A DNA stretch of 64,000 bases from Streptomyces griseomycini (GTDB lineage Bacteria > Actinomycetota > Actinomycetes > Streptomycetales > Streptomycetaceae). The first letter of the stretch is position 1; each line of letters begins with the position of its first letter. The stretch is from assembly GCF_014203535.1 (NCBI RefSeq), contig NZ_JACHJI010000008.1, positions 186,001-250,000 of the forward strand. Direction: 5' to 3'. Positions 60,111-64,000 of the stretch are shown piece by piece. Made by a program: the position numbers and the translations under genes. Under the pieces are notes generated by a model, which saw only the letters and a program-made list of their open reading frames with translations, was not told the DNA's origin and made no database searches.

Positions 60111-61505
60111 TCAGGCCTCCGTGCTGATGAAGACGTTCTTGGTCTCGGTGAAGGCGGCCAGGGCGTCCGGGCCGAGTTCGCGCCCGACGCCGGACTGCTT
60201 GAAGCCGCCGAAGGGCGTCCAGTAGCGGACGCTCGCATGGGAGTTGACGGACAGGTTGCCCGCCCGGACGGCCCGGGATACGCGCAGGGCGCGGCCGACG
60301 TCCCGGGTCCAGATCGAGCCGGACAGGCCGTAGTCGGTGGCGTCGGCCAGGCGTACGGCGTCGGCCTCGTCGTCGAAGGGGAGGACGACGGCGACGGGGC
60401 CGAAGACCTCCTCGACGGCCACGCGCGCGTGCGGTCCGACGCCGGTGAGGACGGTGGGCGGGAACCAGTAGCCGGGGCCCTCGGGCGCCTTGCCGCGGAT
60501 GCCGTCGAGGTCGTCGGGGACGTAGGAGCGGACGCGGTCCAGCTGGTGCCTGGAGATCAGCGGGCCCATCTGGACGTGCTCGTCGGCCGGGTCGCCGACC
60601 CGGACGGACTCGATCGCGGGGGCGAGGAGGTCGAGGAAGCGGTCGTGGACGTCGCGCTGGACGAGGATGCGGGTGCGGGCGCAGCAGTCCTGTCCGGCGT
60701 TGTCGAGGAAGGACATGGGGGCGGCGGCCGCCGCGGCCTCCAGGTCGGCGTCGGCGAAGACGATGTTGGGGCTCTTGCCGCCGAGTTCGAGGGTGACGCG
60801 TTTGAGGTGCGCCGCGCCCTTGGCCCACACCCGTCTGCCCACCGGTGTGGACCCCGTGAACACGATCTTGGCCACGCCGGGGTGCTCGACGAGCGCGTCG
60901 CCGGTGACGGGGCCATGTCCGGGGAGCACCTGGAACAGACCCTCGGGGAGCCCTGCCGCGAGGGCGAGTTCGGCCAGGCGCAGGGCGGTGAGAGGGGTGG
61001 TCTCGGCGGGTTTGAGGAGCACCGCGTTGCCGGCGGCGAGCGCGGGTGCGGTGCCCCAGGCGGCGATGGGCATCGGGAAGTTCCAGGGGGCGATGACGCC
61101 GACGACGCCGAGCGGTTCGAGGAAGGTGACGTCCACGCCGCCCGGGACCGGGATCTGGCGTCCGGTCAGGCGTTCCACTCCCCCGGCCGCGTAGTCGAGC
61201 AGGTCGCGGACGTTGCCCGCCTCCCAGCGGGCGTTGCCGAGGGTGTGGCCGGCCTCGCGGACCTCCAGGCGGGCCAGTTCCTCGGTGTGGTCGTCGACGG
61301 CGGCGGCGAAGCGGCGCAGCAGCCGGGCCCGGTCGCCGGGCGCGAGGGCGGCCCAGGCGGTCTGCGCGCGGGCGGCGCGCTTCACGGCGGCGTCGACGTC
61401 GGCGGGGGTCGCGGCCGGGACGGTGGCGATCACCTCCTCGGTCGCCGGGTTGCGTACCAGCAGCTCGGGTGACTCGGGTGATTCGGGTGACACGTCGGGC
61501 CTCAC
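60111..61505 (-). CDS. Aldehyde dehydrogenase
   Basis: 464 aa. Oxidises an aldehyde with NAD(P). Motifs: GVIAPWNFP, ELGGKSPNIVF with the general-base Glu, and the Cys nucleophile in DNAGQDCCARTRI; PFGGFKQSGVGRELG near the end. GTG at 61505 overlaps the glnA4 stop. In this operon it probably oxidises the aldehyde from gamma-glutamylated ethanolamine or polyamine. Confidence 0.94.
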   Translation of the reverse strand: MRPDVSPESPESPELLVRNPATEEVIATVPAATPADVDAAVKRAARAQTAWAALAPGDRARLLRRFAAAVDDHTEELARLEVREAGHTLGNARWEAGNVRDLLDYAAGGVERLTGRQIPVPGGVDVTFLEPLGVVGVIAPWNFPMPIAAWGTAPALAAGNAVLLKPAETTPLTALRLAELALAAGLPEGLFQVLPGHGPVTGDALVEHPGVAKIVFTGSTPVGRRVWAKGAAHLKRVTLELGGKSPNIVFADADLEAAAAAAPMSFLDNAGQDCCARTRILVQRDVHDRFLDLLAPAIESVRVGDPADEHVQMGPLISRHQLDRVRSYVPDDLDGIRGKAPEGPGYWFPPTVLTGVGPHARVAVEEVFGPVAVVLPFDDEADAVRLADATDYGLSGSIWTRDVGRALRVSRAVRAGNLSVNSHASVRYWTPFGGFKQSGVGRELGPDALAAFTETKNVFISTEA

Positions 61506-62872
61506 ATGCGTTCGAAGGAGCGGCGCAGCTCCCAGTCGGTGACCGCGGCGTCGAAGGCGTCGGTCTCGACGCGCGCCATGTTGCGGTAGTGCGCGACGAC
61601 CTCGTCGCCGAAGGCGGCCCGGGCGATCGCGCTGTTCTCCCACAGTTCGGCGGCCTCGCGCAGGGTGGTGGGGACGTGCTCGTGACCGGCGGTGTAGGCG
61701 TTGCCGGAGCAGGGTTCGGGCAGCTCCAGCTTCTGCTCGACGCCGTGCAGCCCGGCCGCGACCATCCCGGCCACGGCGAGGTACGGGTTGACGTCGCCGC
61801 CGGGGAGCCGGTTCTCGAAGCGCAGGGAGCGGCCGTGGCCGACCACGCGCAGGGCGCAGGTGCGGTTGTCGCGGCCCCAGGCGACGGCGGTCGGGGCGAA
61901 GGAGCCCGGCTGGAACCGCTTGTAGGAGTTGATGTGCGGCGCGTACAGCAGGGCGAACTCGCGGAGCGCCACGAGCTGCCCGGCGAGGAAGTGGCGCATG
62001 ACCCCGGACATGGCGTCCGGTTCCCCGGCGGGGTCCGGCATGGCGGTGGCGCCGTCGGCGTGCGCGAGGGAGAGGTGGATGTGGCAGGAGTTGCCCTCGC
62101 GCTCGTTGTACTTGGCCATGAAGGTGATCGACACGCCCTCCTGGGCGGCGATCTCCTTGGCCCCGGTCTTGTAGACGGCGTGCTGGTCGCAGGTGACCAG
62201 GGCCTCGTCGTAGCGGAAGGCGATCTCGTGCTGGCCCGGGTTGCACTCGCCCTTGGCGGACTCGACGGTGAGCCCGGCGCCGGCCATCTCGTTGCGGATG
62301 CGGCGCAGCAGTGGCTCGATCCGCCCCGTGCCGAGGACCGAGTAGTCGACGTTGTACCGGTTGGCCGGGGTGAGGCCGCGGTAGCCCGCGTCCCAGGCCT
62401 GCTCGTAGGTGTCCTCGAAGACGATGAACTCCAGCTCGGTGCCGACCTGGGCGGTGTAGCCGAGCGCGGCGAGGCGGTCCAGCTGGCGGCGCAGGATCTG
62501 CCGGGGGGCGGCGGCCACCGGGGAGCCGTCGGCCCAGGCGAGGTCGGCGACGGCCAGGGCGGTGCCCTCGTTCCAGGGCACGCGGCGCAGGGTGGCGAGG
62601 TCGGGGTACATGGCGAAGTCGCCGTAGCCGGTCTCCCAGGAGGACATCGCGTAGCCGTCGACGGTGTTCATGTCGGCGTCGACGGCGAGCAGGTAGTCGC
62701 ACCCCTCGGTGCCGTGCCGGAGGACCTCGTCGAGGAAGAAGCGCGCGGCGAACCGCTTGCCCTGGAGCCGCCCCTGCATGTCGGGGAAGGCCAGGACGAC
62801 GGTGTCGATCTCACCGCCCGCGACGAGGGCGTGCAGCTCCTCGACACCGAGCGGGGGTGTGCGGTCTGCCAC
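61502..62872 (-). CDS. glnA4: Glutamine-synthetase-like gamma-glutamylation enzyme
   Basis: 456 aa. Glutamine synthetase fold without the adenylylation motif: DTVVLAFPDMQGRLQGKRF and YDYLLAVDADM-type start, catalytic blocks VGTELEFIVFE, ECNPGQHEIAF, NSCHIHLSL and NRTCALRVVGHGRSLRFENRLPGGDVNPYLA. Length is shorter than GlnA1. Position, gene neighbours and family match S. coelicolor GlnA4 (SCO1613), reported to make gamma-glutamylethanolamide. First gene of glnA4-aldehyde dehydrogenase-SDR, divergent from fadR. GTG behind GAGGAGG. Confidence 0.85.
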   Translation of the reverse strand: MADRTPPLGVEELHALVAGGEIDTVVLAFPDMQGRLQGKRFAARFFLDEVLRHGTEGCDYLLAVDADMNTVDGYAMSSWETGYGDFAMYPDLATLRRVPWNEGTALAVADLAWADGSPVAAAPRQILRRQLDRLAALGYTAQVGTELEFIVFEDTYEQAWDAGYRGLTPANRYNVDYSVLGTGRIEPLLRRIRNEMAGAGLTVESAKGECNPGQHEIAFRYDEALVTCDQHAVYKTGAKEIAAQEGVSITFMAKYNEREGNSCHIHLSLAHADGATAMPDPAGEPDAMSGVMRHFLAGQLVALREFALLYAPHINSYKRFQPGSFAPTAVAWGRDNRTCALRVVGHGRSLRFENRLPGGDVNPYLAVAGMVAAGLHGVEQKLELPEPCSGNAYTAGHEHVPTTLREAAELWENSAIARAAFGDEVVAHYRNMARVETDAFDAAVTDWELRRSFERM

Positions 62873-62913
62873 GGGAGAGCCTCCTCGGGCTTCTTCGGCC
62901 TGCCGGGAGCCAT

Positions 62914-62936
62914 AAGGTATTGCCGAGGACCATTGC
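62914..62936. promoter_or_regulatory. Shared motif in the glnA4/GntR divergent region
   Basis: AAGGTAT (62914-62920) and CCATTGC (62930-62936). The same two 7-mers recur before the permease gene. Candidate operator of the GntR regulator. Confidence 0.4.
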
Positions 62937-62957
62937 TTGGGAAGGGGGCACGGCCAC

Positions 62958-63692
62958 ATGCCGGAGGAAGGGACGGGCGCGGTCGGGGACCGCCTCGCGC
63001 CGGTGCTGCGGCCGGTCCGCGCGGGCAACGGCTTCGAGGAGGCGCTGGAGCAGATCCTCCAGGTGGTGCGGCTGGGCCTGGTGGCGGGCGGGGAGCGGCT
63101 GCCGGCCGAGCGGGAGCTGTCGGAACGGCTGGGCATCAGCCGGGTGACGCTGCGCGAGGTGCTCAAGGTGCTCCAGGAGCAGGGGCTGGTGGAGTCCCGG
63201 CGCGGCCGGTACGGCGGCACGTTCGTGCTGCCCCGGCCGACGGACGCGGGCGAGGAGGAGCTGCGGCGGCGGATCGCCGGGGTCGACATCGAGGACGTGC
63301 TGCGCTTCCGCGAGGTGCTGGAGGTGGGGGCGGCGGGCCTGTGCGCGGCGCACGGCCTGACGGACGGGCGGGCGGCGCGGCTGCGCGAGGCGCTGGCCGG
63401 CACCCGGGACGCCCCGCTGGCCGACTACCGGCGCCTGGACACGCTGTTCCACCTCACGCTGGCCGAGCTGTGCGGCTCGCCGACGCTGGCCGCCCAGTAC
63501 GCGGCGGTACGGGCGACGGTGAACGACCTGCTGGACTGCATCCCGCTCCTGGTGCGCAACCTGGAGCACTCCCAGCGGCAGCACGCCGCGCTGGTCGAGG
63601 CGGTGCTGGAGGGCGACGCGGACGGGGCGCGGGAGGTGATGCGCGAGCACTGCGCGGGGACGGCGGCGCTGCTGCGGGGGTTCCTGACGTGA
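62958..63692 (+). CDS. GntR/FadR-family transcriptional regulator
   Basis: 244 aa. N-terminal winged helix (LPAERELSERLGISRVTLREVLKVLQEQGLVESRRG) and a C-terminal FadR-type FCD domain (VDIEDVLRFREVLEVGAAGLCAAHGL, then HLTLAELCGSPTL and HAALVEAVLEGDADGAREVMREH). Metal-binding residues Asp and His of FCD are present. ATG at 62958 with GAAGGGGG upstream. Divergent from glnA4 and just before the permease; most likely controls both. Confidence 0.92.
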   Translation: MPEEGTGAVGDRLAPVLRPVRAGNGFEEALEQILQVVRLGLVAGGERLPAERELSERLGISRVTLREVLKVLQEQGLVESRRGRYGGTFVLPRPTDAGEEELRRRIAGVDIEDVLRFREVLEVGAAGLCAAHGLTDGRAARLREALAGTRDAPLADYRRLDTLFHLTLAELCGSPTLAAQYAAVRATVNDLLDCIPLLVRNLEHSQRQHAALVEAVLEGDADGAREVMREHCAGTAALLRGFLT

Positions 63693-63788
63693 GGGCGTGA
63701 GGACCTGAGGGCGTGACGCGCCTCGGGCCGGGGCAGGATTCACCGCGGCTCGACGCACGGGTCTTGCGCCGGCGCCGTCCACCCCACG

Positions 63789-63827
63789 AAGGTATGGGCC
63801 CACAAAGGTCTGGATCCGCCCCATTGC
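63789..63827 (+). promoter_or_regulatory. Repeat of the 62914 motif before the permease
   Basis: AAGGTAT (63789-63795) and CCATTGC (63821-63827) are the same 7-mers as in the glnA4/fadR gap, here 32 bp apart rather than 16 (start to start). Confidence 0.4.
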
Positions 63828-63861
63828 CCCTCATCGCCTCAGCCCTCTGGGGAGTCGCCCC

Positions 63862-64000
63862 GTGAGCCTTCCATCCGCGTCCCGTGAGACCGCCGGTGCG
63901 GCGGACGACTACCTCGAGCGCAGGAAGCTGCGCCGCGGCAGCGCCGGCTGGCTGCTGCTGACCGGTCTCGGCGTCGCCTACGTCGTGTCCGGCGACTACT
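63862..64000 (+). CDS. Amino-acid/ethanolamine permease, N-terminal fragment (partial)
   Basis: 46 codons to the right edge, GTG start at 63862. Reads LPSASRETAGAADDYLERRKLRRGSAGW, then the first membrane segment LLLTGLGVAYVVSGDY, which is how APC-family ethanolamine permeases begin. Context (glnA4 and FadR regulator) supports ethanolamine import. Only the beginning is visible. Confidence 0.7.
   Translation, partial: MSLPSASRETAGAADDYLERRKLRRGSAGWLLLTGLGVAYVVSGDY

Noticed and set aside
1..64000. tRNA, rRNA or CRISPR arrays
   Set aside because: No clover-leaf with conserved T-loop sequence, no rRNA stretches and no regularly spaced repeats were noticed by eye; a tRNAscan or CRISPR search would settle it.

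Overview
The window is a stretch of a high-GC actinobacterial chromosome, almost certainly Streptomyces. The evidence is third codon positions that are nearly all G or C, many GTG starts, 4-nt overlapping operon genes, leaderless genes and Streptomyces-type palindromic intergenic repeats. From memory, the order of conserved genes (cobalamin methyltransferase, metQIN, GDPD, plsC-like, arg cluster, pheST, trmH, rplT-rpmI-infC, mycosin, glnA4-like gene) follows the SCO1553-SCO1615 part of the S. coelicolor map. This was not checked against a database.

Layout. 0-11 kb: the end of a cobalamin locus, an acetyltransferase, the methionine ABC importer metNIQ, a HAD phosphatase, two small membrane proteins, a sigma-like factor, a secreted glycerophosphodiesterase and an acyltransferase. 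11-14 kb: a TetR-controlled drug exporter and an aldo/keto reductase. 14-17 kb: argH and argG with an ARG box. 17-22 kb: a secreted protein with a broken C9 tract, then an L,D-transpeptidase and a three-gene extracytoplasmic flavin electron-transfer operon (transmembrane flavin reductase, duplicated FMN_bind protein, ApbE). 22-27 kb: the argCJBDR operon behind tandem ARG boxes. 27-31 kb: a secreted protein and a large secreted GH51 arabinofuranosidase.

31-38 kb is an eroded accessory zone. It holds a histidine-phosphatase pseudogene, a frameshifted small ORF, a gene broken by several frameshifts and a palindromic repeat, a possible zinc-ribbon remnant and the 5' end of an IS5-type transposase. 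Intact genes lie among them (MocR regulator and divergent EamA exporter, DUF1918, 3-hydroxybutyryl-CoA dehydrogenase).

38-41.4 kb, next to the IS remnant, is the most unusual locus. A two-domain protein joins a uracil-DNA-glycosylase-like domain (catalytic Asp replaced by Asn) to an R-S-ExE ADP-ribosyltransferase domain. It is transcribed divergently from a macro-domain protein, and a Nudix hydrolase lies beyond. This is a writer/eraser pair in one locus with a putative DNA-base-recognising module, reminiscent of DarTG but with a different architecture.

41-53 kb returns to conserved genes: an HTH/TPR regulator, a PP2C phosphatase, pheST, a soluble histidine kinase, an rRNA methyltransferase and rplT-rpmI-infC, with infC starting at ATC. 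53-59 kb: SseB-like protein, a mycosin-type protease coupled to a Pro-rich membrane protein, a PLP-dependent racemase/aldolase-fold enzyme and a DUF2510 protein. 59-64 kb: an SDR, an aldehyde dehydrogenase and a glutamine-synthetase-like gene in one operon, divergent from a GntR/FadR regulator and a permease. This matches the ethanolamine utilisation cluster described around glnA4 in S. coelicolor.
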